Notes: generated from the letters alone by a model not told the origin. DNA of 64,000 bases from Tropicibacter alexandrii (GCF_003667315.2 NZ_RCTZ02000009.1:62001-126000), one strand, 5' to 3'. Numbered from the stretch's first letter, positions 15,854 through 24,464 are shown. Numbers and translations: made by a program.

Positions 15854-16549
15854 TCACGTCGCGCCGCCGAGCAGTTGGTCGACCCAAGCCGGAACGGTCC
15901 GGCTGGCCGGGCCGATGCGGCGGCTGTGGAAGGCGCGGCTGATCTCGGTCGGCTCAAGGTTCAGTTCCACCGTCTCCGCCCCGGCATAAAGCGCCTCCTG
16001 CACGAAACCCGCCGCCGGGTAGACATTGCCCGATGTGCCGATCGACGCGAACAGCGTGCAATTGGCGAGGTGATCCGAAATCTCCTCCATGTGATAGGGG
16101 AACTCTCCGAACCAGACCACGTCGGGGCGGGCGGCATGGGCCTGACAGGCGGGGCAGGGGGTGTGCGTGTCCATCTGAGGTGGCGCGTCCCAGCGGTGGT
16201 CGCAGACCGCGCAGAGCGCGCGGGCCAGTTCGCCATGCATATGGATCGCCTGCGCCCCGGCGCGTTCGTGCAATCCGTCGACGTTCTGGGTGACGATCAC
16301 CACGTCCCCAGCAAAGTCCCGTTGCAGCCGCGCCAGCGCGTCATGCGCGGCATTGGGCGCGGCCTCGGCGGCCTGCTGGCGACGCGCGTTGTAGAAGTCA
16401 TGCACGAGACCGGGATTGCGGGCAAAGCCTTCGGGCGTGGCGACATCCTCGATCCGGTGCTGCGCCCACAGCCCGCCCGCGTCGCGAAACGTGCCCAGCC
16501 CACTTTCGGCGGACAGGCCCGCGCCGGTGAGAATCACGATCTTGTCCAT
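15854..16549 (-). CDS. cobB: NAD-dependent protein deacylase (sirtuin, CobB type)
   Basis: Sirtuins remove acyl groups from lysine using NAD. The 231-residue protein shows GAGLSAESGLGTFR at residues 9-22, TQNVDGLH at 87-94 and the catalytic His105 in HMHGEL. A structural zinc site is formed by Cys113, Cys116, Cys132 and Cys135. Tyr53 and Arg56 in FYNARR match the Y-x-x-R pair that marks class III sirtuins able to remove succinyl or malonyl groups. The ATG at 16549 starts right at the Rossmann strand. It is divergent from the phosphatase gene, with only 40 bases between the starts, so the promoters must overlap. Confidence 0.94.
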   Translation of the reverse strand: MDKIVILTGAGLSAESGLGTFRDAGGLWAQHRIEDVATPEGFARNPGLVHDFYNARRQQAAEAAPNAAHDALARLQRDFAGDVVIVTQNVDGLHERAGAQAIHMHGELARALCAVCDHRWDAPPQMDTHTPCPACQAHAARPDVVWFGEFPYHMEEISDHLANCTLFASIGTSGNVYPAAGFVQEALYAGAETVELNLEPTEISRAFHSRRIGPASRTVPAWVDQLLGGAT

Positions 16550-16589
16550 GGCGCTTGTCCCCCGTGCCGTCGGGCTGTAGGCCAGCCCC

Positions 16590-17039
16590 ATGGTCTACCG
16601 TATCCTCTTTGTCTGCTTGGGCAACATCTGCCGCTCGCCCTCTGCCGAGGCGGTGACGCGCGCCCTTGCCCGGGATCGGGGGACGGAACTGGAGTTGGAC
16701 AGCGCGGGCACCGGTCGCTGGCACGTGGGCGAACCGCCCTACGGACCGATGCAGGAAGCGGCGCGCCGACGCGGGCACGACCTGTCCGCCTTGCGCGCGC
16801 GCCAAGTCACCCGCGCCGATTTCGAGGCCTTTGACCTGATCGTGGCGATGGATGCGGAGAATCTCGACGACCTGCGCCGCATGGCGCCGCGCGACGCCCG
16901 CGCCCGGCTGGCGCTGTTCACCGATTACGCTCCGCAGACCGGCGCAACCGCCATTCCCGACCCCTATTACACGCGGGATTTCGACGGCACGCTGGATCTG
17001 GTCGAGACCTGCGCGCGCGGACTGATCGCTCAGCTGTAG
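16590..17039 (+). CDS. Low-molecular-weight protein tyrosine phosphatase
   Basis: The 149-residue protein is a cytoplasmic phosphatase of the LMW-PTP family, close in fold to arsenate reductases. The P-loop CLGNICRS has the nucleophile Cys9 and Arg15. The general acid is Asp124 in IPDPYY. The length and both motifs are typical of the phosphatase rather than the arsenate reductase branch. It is divergent from cobB, and its last ten bases overlap the stop region of the converging small membrane-protein gene at 17030. The substrate is unknown. Confidence 0.93.
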   Translation: MVYRILFVCLGNICRSPSAEAVTRALARDRGTELELDSAGTGRWHVGEPPYGPMQEAARRRGHDLSALRARQVTRADFEAFDLIVAMDAENLDDLRRMAPRDARARLALFTDYAPQTGATAIPDPYYTRDFDGTLDLVETCARGLIAQL

Positions 17040-17209
17040 ATCTGCCGCGCCACGTACCACGAGACCGGCAGGGCCAGAACGAACCCGGCCGCCGCCGCTG
17101 CAAGGATCGGTATCAAGGTGCCATAGCCTGCCGCAAGAACGGCGATCACGCCGGTCCCGGCAAGCGAGGTGGAAATCAACGAATAGAGAATGCTGGCAAG
17201 ACGGAACAT
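17030..17209 (-). CDS. Small two-span membrane protein
   Basis: This 59-residue protein consists almost entirely of two hydrophobic helices (about residues 4-28 and 32-54) joined by a short GYGTL turn and ending in ARQIYS. Similar small proteins in Rhodobacteraceae are sometimes labelled CTP synthetase by error; nothing here resembles that enzyme. The ATG at 17209 is preferred over a longer upstream frame because the extra residues look non-coding, and a GGAGG-like site precedes it. It converges on the phosphatase gene with a ten-base overlap. Confidence 0.65.
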   Translation of the reverse strand: MFRLASILYSLISTSLAGTGVIAVLAAGYGTLIPILAAAAAGFVLALPVSWYVARQIYS

Positions 17210-17350
17210 CCCGGACCTCCTGACTGGTGTTCCCTGATTACATATGGATAACGGCATGTGTTGTCCTTGATCCATGTCAGCCAGACTTGATCGCTGCATC
17301 GGCGATGCCGTATGGTGTCGCCATTATCGATCAGGCTTGGATTTTCGACC

Positions 17351-18211
17351 ATGAAACGTATTGCACTTTTGCTGGCGGGCGCCTGTGCGCTGGCTGGATG
17401 TGACCCGACGACATTGACCCGATCCTCCGGCGTGGACAGCCCGGAAATCTCTTGCCTGACAAGGCCGGGGGGCGGTTGCAGCTTTGATCAGTCGCCGCTG
17501 CGCGTGTTGCCCGAACCGGTGACCCTGCCGAAACGCGCCTATCTGTTCTATCCGACCGCCGCGCCGCTGAACTTCGTCGATTCGCGGGGGCGCGGCTGGG
17601 TGGCCCCGGCGCGCACGCTGACCGATGGTGCCTCGATCCCGCCGATCTTCGTCTCGGTCGTGGGGGATCCGACCTCGCCGGAATTCATCAATGCGGCTGC
17701 CGTGCATGACGCCTATTGCGGTGTCGGCAACGAGACCGGGCCGCGGTTTCAGCGCGCGCGTTGGGAAGACGTGCACCTGATGTTCTATGACGGGCTGATC
17801 ACCGGCGGCGCCCAGCCGATCGTGGCCAAGGTGATGTTTGCCGCCGTCTGGATGGGCGGTCCGCGCTGGCCCGCCCCGCGCGACCTGATCTCGACCCAAG
17901 GGCCTGCCGCCACGATCGGGCAGACCGGGTATCGCAGTCTCGATCACGTGCCGACCGCCGAACGGCAGGCCCGCATGCGCAGTGCCAAACGCTATATCGA
18001 GCGCGAGAATCCGCCTCTGCCACGGCTGATCGCCTATCTCGAGATGCAGGAGCGCGCGATGCTGCGCGCCTACCCGCGCGCGCCGCAAAGCCCCGCCTCC
18101 GAATACGAAGAGGAAACGCCGGTGACAGAGCCGTATGGTCTTCTCTATCCCGAGGACAGCGGCGAGACGGCAGAGCCCGTGATCGATCCGGCCACGGGGG
18201 AGCCGATCTGA
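17351..18211 (+). CDS. DUF1353 lipoprotein
   Basis: The 286-residue protein begins with a lipoprotein signal, MKRIALLLAGACALAGC, with the lipidated Cys at residue 17. It should be anchored in the outer or inner membrane facing the periplasm. The middle carries a DUF1353-like domain with DGASIPPIF near residue 91 and the AAAVHDAYCG segment near 117. DUF1353 occurs in phage and bacterial proteins of unknown function. The last 40 residues are acidic and proline-rich and look disordered. No phage genes surround it. Function is unknown. Confidence 0.78.
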   Translation: MKRIALLLAGACALAGCDPTTLTRSSGVDSPEISCLTRPGGGCSFDQSPLRVLPEPVTLPKRAYLFYPTAAPLNFVDSRGRGWVAPARTLTDGASIPPIFVSVVGDPTSPEFINAAAVHDAYCGVGNETGPRFQRARWEDVHLMFYDGLITGGAQPIVAKVMFAAVWMGGPRWPAPRDLISTQGPAATIGQTGYRSLDHVPTAERQARMRSAKRYIERENPPLPRLIAYLEMQERAMLRAYPRAPQSPASEYEEETPVTEPYGLLYPEDSGETAEPVIDPATGEPI

Positions 18212-18390
18212 CGGGCCTTCCTCCGACGTCAAGCTTGTGGGAAAACGCGCGCGGGGGCTTGACGCCAGCGCGCGGGTGAGGCCCGTTAGGCGCAAACATT
18301 TTCGGGGCGGCCGGTCCAACGGGCATGCTCACGGCAAATGGATGGCGCAACTGACGGCGCAAGCAGACAGCGTGGAGGAAACAGGGTCTC

Positions 18391-19257
18391 ATGAGATATC
18401 ACACACCAAGCACCTACGAAGAGGCGTCGGCCGTCGCGGCCGGGGCGTCCGGCCTGACGCGTTTTCTGGCGGGGGGCACGGATGTTCTGGTTCAGATGCG
18501 GGCGGGGATGGTGCTGCCGGACGACCTGATCGACCTCAAGAAGATCCCCGGCACAAGCGAGATCAGCCGCACCGAGGATGGCGGCTGGCGGATTGGCGTC
18601 GCCGTTCCGGGCATCGCTCTGGGGGCGCATGCGAGCCTAAAGGCCGACTGGCCCGGCGTGGTCGAGGGGATGGAGCTGGTCGGCTCCACCCAGATTCAGG
18701 GCCGCGCGACGCTGGCGGGGAACCTGTGCAACGGCTCTCCGGCGGCTGATTCCGTGCCCGGTCTGGTCGCTGCTGGCGCGACCGTGGAAATCACCGGCCC
18801 CGATGGCAGCCGCACCGTGCCGGTCGAGGACATCCCCGCAGGCCCCGGCAAGACCAACCTCGCCAAGGGTGAGTTGATCTCGGCCATTCTGCTGCCCGCG
18901 CGCGGGCAAAACGCCGGCGACTGCTACCTGCGCTTCATCCCGCGCACCGAGATGGACATTGCCGTGGTCGGCGCGGCGGTCAGCCTGCGGCTGGACGGTG
19001 ACACCATCGCCGAGGCCCGCGTGTCTCTGGGCGCGGTGGCCCCGACGGTGATCCTTGTTCCCGAGGCGGCGGATGCGATCATCGGCACGACCCTCGACGA
19101 TGCGGCGCTGTCCGCCATCGAAGCTGCGGCCAAGGCGGCCGCCAAACCCATCAGCGACAAGCGCGGCACCACCGAGTTCCGCGTCGAAATCGCAGGCGTA
19201 TTGGCGAAACGCGCCGCGAAGATCGCCTATGCCCGCGCGAAGGGAGAAACTGCATGA
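18391..19257 (+). CDS. Molybdenum hydroxylase, FAD-binding medium subunit (CoxM-like)
   Basis: This is the electron-transfer FAD subunit of a three-subunit xanthine oxidase family enzyme. The 288-residue protein has the two FAD pyrophosphate motifs: AGGTD at residues 27-31 and TLAGNLCNGSPAAD at 107-120. A C-terminal CODH flavoprotein domain completes it. The gene ends four bases into the Fe-S subunit gene (ATGA overlap), so the two are coupled. The 179 bases upstream hold a loose inverted repeat, CGTCAAGC/GCTTGACG, at 18227-18264. The substrate is set by the large subunit. Confidence 0.9.
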   Translation: MRYHTPSTYEEASAVAAGASGLTRFLAGGTDVLVQMRAGMVLPDDLIDLKKIPGTSEISRTEDGGWRIGVAVPGIALGAHASLKADWPGVVEGMELVGSTQIQGRATLAGNLCNGSPAADSVPGLVAAGATVEITGPDGSRTVPVEDIPAGPGKTNLAKGELISAILLPARGQNAGDCYLRFIPRTEMDIAVVGAAVSLRLDGDTIAEARVSLGAVAPTVILVPEAADAIIGTTLDDAALSAIEAAAKAAAKPISDKRGTTEFRVEIAGVLAKRAAKIAYARAKGETA

Positions 19258-19736
19258 CCAAGGTTCACGTACAGACGAAGATCAACGGCGACGCCGTCGA
19301 ATTCCTCGCCGACCCGCGTGAGACGCTGCTGGACTGCCTGCGTGATCACGTTGGCCTGACCGGATCGAAAGAGGGCTGTGGCACCGGCGATTGCGGCGCG
19401 TGCTCGGTCGAGCTGGACGGCACGCTGGTCTGTTCCTGCCTCGTCCTCGGCGTCGAGGCGAACGGCAAGACCGTCGACACCATCGAAGGCATGGCCACCG
19501 GCAACGACCTGCACCCGCTGCAACGCAAGTTCATCGAACATGCGGCGCTTCAGTGTGGTTTCTGCACACCGGGCATTCTGGTCGCGGCGAAAAAGCTGTT
19601 GGAGGTCAACCCGGACCCGACCGAGGAAGAGACCCGCTACTGGTTGGCGGGCAACCTGTGCCGCTGCACGGGCTATGACAAGATCATCCGCGCCGTCATG
19701 GATGCGGCGGCGGAAATGCGTCAGGAGGTGGCGTGA
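19254..19736 (+). CDS. Molybdenum hydroxylase, [2Fe-2S] small subunit (CoxS-like)
   Basis: It carries electrons between the molybdenum and FAD subunits through two [2Fe-2S] clusters. The 160-residue protein has the plant-type cluster at Cys42, Cys47 and Cys50 (GCGTGDCGAC), plus a cysteine near residue 60. The second cluster is formed by CGFC at 101-104 and CRC at 136-138. The length and arrangement are standard. It overlaps the preceding gene by four bases and the next gene by one base (TGATG), so the trio is translated together. Confidence 0.94.
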   Translation: MTKVHVQTKINGDAVEFLADPRETLLDCLRDHVGLTGSKEGCGTGDCGACSVELDGTLVCSCLVLGVEANGKTVDTIEGMATGNDLHPLQRKFIEHAALQCGFCTPGILVAAKKLLEVNPDPTEEETRYWLAGNLCRCTGYDKIIRAVMDAAAEMRQEVA

Positions 19737-21973
19737 TGGCGAAAGATGAGCTGAACACATTCAAACTGGTCGGCACCCGTCCGGACCGCCCCGATGGTCT
19801 GGACAAGGTGACGGGCCGTGCGCGCTATGGCGCGGACTTCTCGCTGCCGGGCATGTTGCATGCGGCGGTCGTGCGCTCCCCCCATGCGCATGCGAAAATC
19901 GTCAAGATCGACGCGTCCAAGGCGCTCGCACTGGATGGCGTGAAGGCGGTCGTGACCCGCGCCGACCTCCCCACGGGTCTGACCGGCGACGAATGGGACC
20001 TTCAGGAAAACACGCTGGCGGGCGAAAAGGCGCTCTATGACGGTCATGCCGTCGCCGCCGTCGCCGCCACCTCGAAACTGCTGGCCGAAGAGGCCGCCCG
20101 CCTGATCGAGGTCGAGTACGAGGTACTGCCGCATGTGATCCATGTGGACGATGCCATGGCCGAGGGCGCGCCGGTCATCCGCGAAGGCGCGGCTGACCCG
20201 ACCGTCCCCGAGGGGCTGCATCCGAACGTCGTGAAGTACATGGAATTCGGGCGCGGCGATGTCGAGGCGGGCTTTGCCGAGGCCGACCTTGTGATGGAGA
20301 AATCCTACAAGACCGAGGCCACCCACCAAGGCTATATCGAGCCGCATGCCTGCGTCGGCCAGATGGGCAGCGACAACAAGGGCGAGATGTGGGTCTGCAC
20401 CCAAGGTCAGTGGTTCATCCGCAAGATGTCCGCCGCCGTGCTGGGCATCGAGGCCTCGCAACTGCGCGTGACGCCGTCGGAAATCGGCGGCGGCTTTGGC
20501 GGCAAGACCACGATCTTCATGGAACCCCTGTCGCTGGCCCTGTCGAAGAAGGCTGGCGGACGTCCGGTGAAGATCGTCATGACCCGCTCCGAAGTGCTGC
20601 GCGCCACCGGCCCGACCGCCTCGGCCAGCATGGACGTCAAGATCGGCATGAAGACCGACGGCACCATCACCGGCGCGCGGGCCGAGTTCCGGATGCAGGG
20701 CGGGGCCTTCCCCGGTGCGCCTGTGGACATGGCGCTGTACTGTGCCTTCGCGGGCTACAAGTTGGAGAATGTCCAGCATATCGGCTACGACGTGCTGGCC
20801 AATCGCCCGAAATGCGCCGCCTATCGCGCGCCCGGCTCGCCCATGGGGGCCTTCGCCGTCGAAAGCCTTGTCGACGAGATGTGCCGCGAGCTGAAGCTCG
20901 ACCCGATCGAGGTGCGCATCAAGAACGGCGTGCAGACCGGCGACCGGGCCAGCTATGGGCCGAAATTCGGCTCCATCGGCCTCAAAGAGGTGCTGGAAGC
21001 GGTCAAGGATCACCCGAACCTGCAAGCCGAGCTTGGCCCGAATCAGGGTCGCGGCTTTGCCGTCGGCTACTGGTTCAACCACAATGGCGAGACCTCGGTC
21101 AGCATGGCGATTGGCGAGGACGGCACCGCGCAGGTGTCGGTCGGCACGCCCGATATTGGCGGCTCGCGCGCGTCCGTGTCCTTGATGGTCGCGGAAACGC
21201 TGGGCATTCCGTATGAAGATGTGCGCGTGAACGTGGTCGAAACCGGGGCGCTGGGTGTGAACGAGCCGACCCACGGCTCGCGCGCGACCTTCGCCACCGG
21301 CAAGGCCGCGGTCGAGGCCACCCAAGGCGCGATCAAGGAGATGTGCCGCCGCGCTGCCGCCGAATGGGGCATCGACGAGGAAGCCGTGGAATGGGCCGAT
21401 GGCGCGGCGCAGCCTGCCGGGCCGAACGCGGGCAAGTTCCCCCCCATGACCATCAAGGAAATCGCCGCCAAGATGGGCTCCACCGGCGGTCCGATCTCGG
21501 GCCACCATGAATCGGTGCCGGATGGTGTCGGGGCCAGCTTTGGCGCGCATGTGGTGGATCTGGAGGTTGACCCGGAGACCGGGCGCGTCACGATCCTGCG
21601 CTATCTCGTGGTGCAGGACGCGGGCCGGGCAATCCACCCGTCTTATGTCGAAGGCCAGTATCAGGGCGGCGCGGTGCAGGGCATCGGCTGGGCGCTGAAC
21701 GAGGAATACGTCTATGACGACAAGGGCCGGTTGGCGAATTCGGTCTTCCTCGATTACCGCGTGCCGGTGGCCTCCGACCTGCCGATGATCGACACGGTCA
21801 TCGTCGAGGTCCCGAACCCCGGCCACCCCTTCGGTGTGCGCGGCGTCGGCGAGACGGGCATCACCCCGCCGCTGCCGGCGATTGCCAACGCCATCCACGA
21901 CGCGGTGGGCGTGCGCATGACCCATCTGCCCATCAACCCGCCGAAACTGCTGGCGGCGCTGAAGGCGAAGTGA
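19736..21973 (+). CDS. Molybdenum hydroxylase large subunit, substrate unknown
   Basis: The 745-residue protein holds the molybdopterin cofactor and active site. GGGFGGKT near residues 251-258 and the late GVGETGITPPLP, which contains the catalytic Glu, are family hallmarks. The active-site loop reads AYRAPGSP near residues 362-369. Form I CO dehydrogenases have AYxCSFR and form II proteins AYRGAGR, so this is neither, and a CO-oxidising role is unlikely. Some aldehyde, purine or N-heterocycle hydroxylase is more likely. The start is the ATG overlapping the previous TGA; a GTG one codon earlier is also possible. The stop overlaps the next gene. Confidence 0.9.
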   Translation: MAKDELNTFKLVGTRPDRPDGLDKVTGRARYGADFSLPGMLHAAVVRSPHAHAKIVKIDASKALALDGVKAVVTRADLPTGLTGDEWDLQENTLAGEKALYDGHAVAAVAATSKLLAEEAARLIEVEYEVLPHVIHVDDAMAEGAPVIREGAADPTVPEGLHPNVVKYMEFGRGDVEAGFAEADLVMEKSYKTEATHQGYIEPHACVGQMGSDNKGEMWVCTQGQWFIRKMSAAVLGIEASQLRVTPSEIGGGFGGKTTIFMEPLSLALSKKAGGRPVKIVMTRSEVLRATGPTASASMDVKIGMKTDGTITGARAEFRMQGGAFPGAPVDMALYCAFAGYKLENVQHIGYDVLANRPKCAAYRAPGSPMGAFAVESLVDEMCRELKLDPIEVRIKNGVQTGDRASYGPKFGSIGLKEVLEAVKDHPNLQAELGPNQGRGFAVGYWFNHNGETSVSMAIGEDGTAQVSVGTPDIGGSRASVSLMVAETLGIPYEDVRVNVVETGALGVNEPTHGSRATFATGKAAVEATQGAIKEMCRRAAAEWGIDEEAVEWADGAAQPAGPNAGKFPPMTIKEIAAKMGSTGGPISGHHESVPDGVGASFGAHVVDLEVDPETGRVTILRYLVVQDAGRAIHPSYVEGQYQGGAVQGIGWALNEEYVYDDKGRLANSVFLDYRVPVASDLPMIDTVIVEVPNPGHPFGVRGVGETGITPPLPAIANAIHDAVGVRMTHLPINPPKLLAALKAK

Positions 21974-22224
21974 TGGGGCAGGTCACGGTTCACCTGTGGT
22001 CCGGGCTGCGCCGTTTGACCGACGGCGCAGAGACGGTTGAGGTCGAGGCGGACACCGTGGGCGAGATGCTGGATGCGCTGTCAGAGGCGCATCCCGGCGT
22101 CAAACCGGTTCTGGATGCCGGTGTTTCGGTTGCCGTGAACGGAGAAATCCTCAACGGTGGCCGCCACAAAGCGGTTTCTCCGGAGGATGAAATATTCCTT
22201 ATGCAAAGGATGAAGGGCGGATAA
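21973..22224 (+). CDS. MoaD/ThiS-like ubiquitin-fold protein of the molybdenum hydroxylase operon
   Basis: The 83-residue protein has the beta-grasp pattern of ThiS/MoaD sulfur carriers: VTVHLWSGLRRL at the start, the VGEMLDALSEAHPGV helix, then SVAVNGEIL and DEIFLMQRMKGG. It ends exactly in Gly-Gly, the feature that allows adenylation and thiocarboxylation. It overlaps the large subunit gene by one base (TGATG) and is followed by a strong terminator, so it belongs to the operon. It may supply sulfur for the sulfido-molybdenum cofactor or be a dedicated MoaD. Which of the two is a guess. Confidence 0.82.
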   Translation: MGQVTVHLWSGLRRLTDGAETVEVEADTVGEMLDALSEAHPGVKPVLDAGVSVAVNGEILNGGRHKAVSPEDEIFLMQRMKGG

Positions 22225-22242
22225 CCCCTTGATATGAATGCC

Positions 22243-22281
22243 AAAGCCCCCGGCGACGCGCTTCGCCGGGGGCTTTGTTTT
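22243..22281 (+). terminator. Intrinsic terminator of the molybdenum hydroxylase operon
   Basis: Perfect 14-base arms AAAGCCCCCGGCGA and TCGCCGGGGGCTTT enclose a six-base loop and are followed by GTTTT. It begins 18 bases after the stop of the MoaD-like gene. Confidence 0.93.
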
Positions 22282-22496
22282 GGCTTCGTCTAAAATTTTG
22301 CCGAAATCTGCGTTCGGTTCTGCACGAGTTTTATTCTTCTTTAAGTCGCAAGCGCCATGTTGGCCCTGCACCCGAAGACAGGTGGCGCAGGTCGCAAAAC
22401 GGAACTGGCCTGCAACCGTCAGAAAGACGTCAGTAGTGCCGAATGCGGTACGTCAATCGGCGCCAAAGTGCGCGCTAGAAACCAAGGACGAGAAAC

Positions 22497-23792
22497 ATGT
22501 CTAGCATCCTGACGAATAACGGCGCAATGGTCGCCCTGCAGACGCTGAAATCAATCAACAAGGACCTTGCCGCCACACAGCGCGACATCTCCACCGGCAA
22601 GCGGGTCGCTACCGCCAAGGACAACTCGGCCGTCTGGGCGATCTCCAAGGTGATGGATTCCGACGTCAAGGGCTTCAAGGGGATTTCGGACAGCCTCAAC
22701 CTCGGCCAGTCCACCGTGTCGGTGGCGCGCCAGGCGGCTGAAACCGTGACCGAGCTGCTCACCGACATCAAGGCCAAGATCGTCGCCGCCCAAGAGGAAA
22801 ACGTCGACCGGGTGAAGATCCAGGCCGATATCGACGCCCTGCGCGACCAGATCACCGGTGTCGTCGGCGCGGCACAGTTCAACGGCCTCAACTTGCTGTC
22901 GAACACCAGCCAGACCGCTGGCACCGGCGAGATCAACGTGCTTGCCTCGCTGGATCGCTCCGGCACCGCGGTCACCGCGTCGGACATCACCGTGGCCAAG
23001 CAGGATCTGGGCACCGATACCTCGATCATCACCGGCACCGCGCAGGCCACCGGTGGCACCCAGATGAGCGGCACCGCGGCGGGCGCCGTCGCCACCCTGA
23101 CCGGTGCGGCCACGGCCCCGACCACCTCCTTCACCATCGAACCGGCAGAAGTCGCCGCCGGTGTCGGTTATACCATCACGCTGACGCTGGGCGCGGGGGA
23201 ACTGGCGGGCGCCAACACCTCTGCCACCACCGGAAAGCCCTCGCAGATCATGTATATCGCCCGCGATGGTGACACGGCGCAGGATGTGTTCGACGGGCTC
23301 AACTACGCCATGAACAAACATCTGAAGGCGAATGATGTCGACACGTCGAACCTGACGATGGCCTTCAACGCGACGACCGGCGCGGTCACCGTCACCGGCA
23401 GTGGCACCGGCAACAACGTCACCTTCCGGGGCGACACCTATGCCGCGGCGGGCAACACCATCGGTGGCCGCATGGAGGCGCTGGTTGATCTCGACGTGAC
23501 GACCCAGTCCGGCACGGATGCCGCGCTGGAGGAAATCGAGGACCTGATGCAGATCGCCATCGACTCGGCTGCGGCTTTCGGTTCGGCCCAAGGCCGCATC
23601 GATACACAGGCCGAGTTCGTCAGCGGCCTGATCGACGCCATGCGCTCGGGCATCGGCACGCTGGTCGATGCCGACATGGAAGAGGCCTCTGCCCGACTGC
23701 AGGCGCTTCAGGTCCAGCAGCAGCTGGGCGTTCAGGCCCTGTCGATCGCCAACCAGGCGCCGCAATCGCTGCTGTCGCTCTTCCAGGGCTGA
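22497..23792 (+). CDS. fliC: Flagellin
   Basis: This is the filament subunit, exported by the flagellar type III system. The 431-residue protein has the conserved N-terminal D0/D1 helices (MSSILTNNGAMVALQTLKSI, then ISTGKRVATAKDNSAVWAIS) and the matching C-terminal helices ending SIANQAPQSLLSLFQG. A variable, Thr/Ala/Gly-rich central domain covers about residues 130-330. An AAGGACGAG site precedes the ATG. The 215 bases between the preceding terminator and the ATG are non-coding and would give a long leader, the place where FlbT acts in related bacteria. No clear sigma28 or sigma54 promoter was recognised there. Confidence 0.95.
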   Translation: MSSILTNNGAMVALQTLKSINKDLAATQRDISTGKRVATAKDNSAVWAISKVMDSDVKGFKGISDSLNLGQSTVSVARQAAETVTELLTDIKAKIVAAQEENVDRVKIQADIDALRDQITGVVGAAQFNGLNLLSNTSQTAGTGEINVLASLDRSGTAVTASDITVAKQDLGTDTSIITGTAQATGGTQMSGTAAGAVATLTGAATAPTTSFTIEPAEVAAGVGYTITLTLGAGELAGANTSATTGKPSQIMYIARDGDTAQDVFDGLNYAMNKHLKANDVDTSNLTMAFNATTGAVTVTGSGTGNNVTFRGDTYAAAGNTIGGRMEALVDLDVTTQSGTDAALEEIEDLMQIAIDSAAAFGSAQGRIDTQAEFVSGLIDAMRSGIGTLVDADMEEASARLQALQVQQQLGVQALSIANQAPQSLLSLFQG

Positions 23793-23800
23793 TCCCGGTA

Positions 23801-23821
23801 GGAGAGGCTCTGCGCCTCTCC
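23801..23821 (+). other. Hairpin after flagellin
   Basis: Eight-base arms GGAGAGGC and GCCTCTCC enclose the loop TCTGC, eight bases after the flagellin stop. No T-run follows, so it may stabilise the flagellin mRNA or partly terminate before the flaF/flbT part. Confidence 0.55.
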
Positions 23822-23858
23822 TGACCAGCATCAGACCCATCAGAGCGAGGTTAACCAT

Positions 23859-23963
23859 ATGAAACACACAACGAAAGCTGCCCATGCCCCCGCGCCGCGT
23901 GCCGGGCGTGCGGGCCTCCCGGCGGAAATGCGCGCCGGGATCACACGGGGGAAAAGGGAATGA
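23859..23963 (+). pseudogene. flaF: Possible internally deleted flaF
   Basis: FlaF normally sits between flagellin and flbT, is about 110-125 residues long, and promotes flagellin translation or secretion. Here only a 34-codon frame fills that position. Its start, MKHTTKAAHAPAP, resembles a FlaF N-terminus. GLPAEMRAGI resembles the FlaF segment that usually reads like LPADLRARI. The end, ITRGKRE, resembles a FlaF C-terminus. Its TGA overlaps the flbT ATG (ATGA), as expected for the intact neighbour. A deletion of about 80 codons would explain this. The resemblance is by eye and from memory, so it could be a chance frame. Confidence 0.4.
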
Positions 23964-24370
23964 GCGGACTTGTCCTGAAACTTGGTCCCCGGGAACGCGT
24001 CCTGGTCAACGGGGCGGTCATCGAGAACGGGGATCGGCGCAGCCGCCTCTCGATCGTGACGCCCAATGCCAACGTGCTGCGGCTTGCGGATGCGCTGCAT
24101 CCCGACGAGGCGCACACCCCGGTCCGGCGCCTGTGCTACGCCGCACAGTTGATCCTGACCGGCGACGCGGACCCGGACGAAGCGCGCCAGCAATTGCTGC
24201 CCCGGATCGAGGAACTGAGCCAGATCCTTACCGATACGGACAGCCGCCGCATCCTGTCCGAGGCCACCGATGCGCTGCTGAACGAACGGTACTACCTGTG
24301 CCTCAAGTCGCTGCGCAAACTGGTCCCGCGCGAGGATCGCCTGCTGGCCACCGCGCCACGCGCCGTCTGA
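23960..24370 (+). CDS. flbT: Flagellar biosynthesis repressor FlbT
   Basis: FlbT is an RNA-binding post-transcriptional regulator that destabilises or blocks flagellin mRNA by acting on its 5' leader in alphaproteobacteria. The 136-residue protein begins [20 protein letters not shown], a typical FlbT opening. It contains [11 protein letters not shown] and the central [10 protein letters not shown] helix. The ATG overlaps the stop of the short upstream frame. Its place after flagellin matches the usual fliC-flaF-flbT order. A terminator follows at 24377-24406. Confidence 0.92.
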   Translation: MSGLVLKLGPRERVLVNGAVIENGDRRSRLSIVTPNANVLRLADALHPDEAHTPVRRLCYAAQLILTGDADPDEARQQLLPRIEELSQILTDTDSRRILSEATDALLNERYYLCLKSLRKLVPREDRLLATAPRAV

Positions 24371-24376
24371 CCCACC

Positions 24377-24406
24377 GGCCTGTCCCCTCGGGGGCAGGCC
24401 TTTTCC
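24377..24406 (+). terminator. Intrinsic terminator after flbT
   Basis: Arms GGCCTGTCCC and GGGGCAGGCC pair with one U-G wobble around CTCG and are followed by TTTTCC. It starts six bases after the flbT stop. Confidence 0.88.
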
Positions 24407-24464
24407 GTTCCCCATTGCCCCGCTGCGTCGATCCGGGCAGTCTGCTGCCAAAACAGGGGGCTTT

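Noticed and set aside
17030-17209. CTP synthetase
   Set aside because: The name is sometimes attached to such 59-residue proteins, but the sequence is two membrane helices with no enzymatic motif.
18227-18264. Inverted repeat CGTCAAGC/GCTTGACG as an operator of the molybdenum hydroxylase operon
   Set aside because: The arms are only eight bases with a 22-base gap, and no regulator gene is adjacent. It is too weak to list as a site.
18391-21973. Aerobic CO dehydrogenase (coxMSL)
   Set aside because: The order matches, but the large subunit lacks the AYxCSFR motif of true CO dehydrogenases and reads AYRAPGSP instead.
22282-22496. Sigma28 or sigma54 promoter in front of flagellin
   Set aside because: TAAA and GCCGAAAT are present but only five bases apart, and the TGGCCCTGCAC stretch does not fit the sigma54 consensus.
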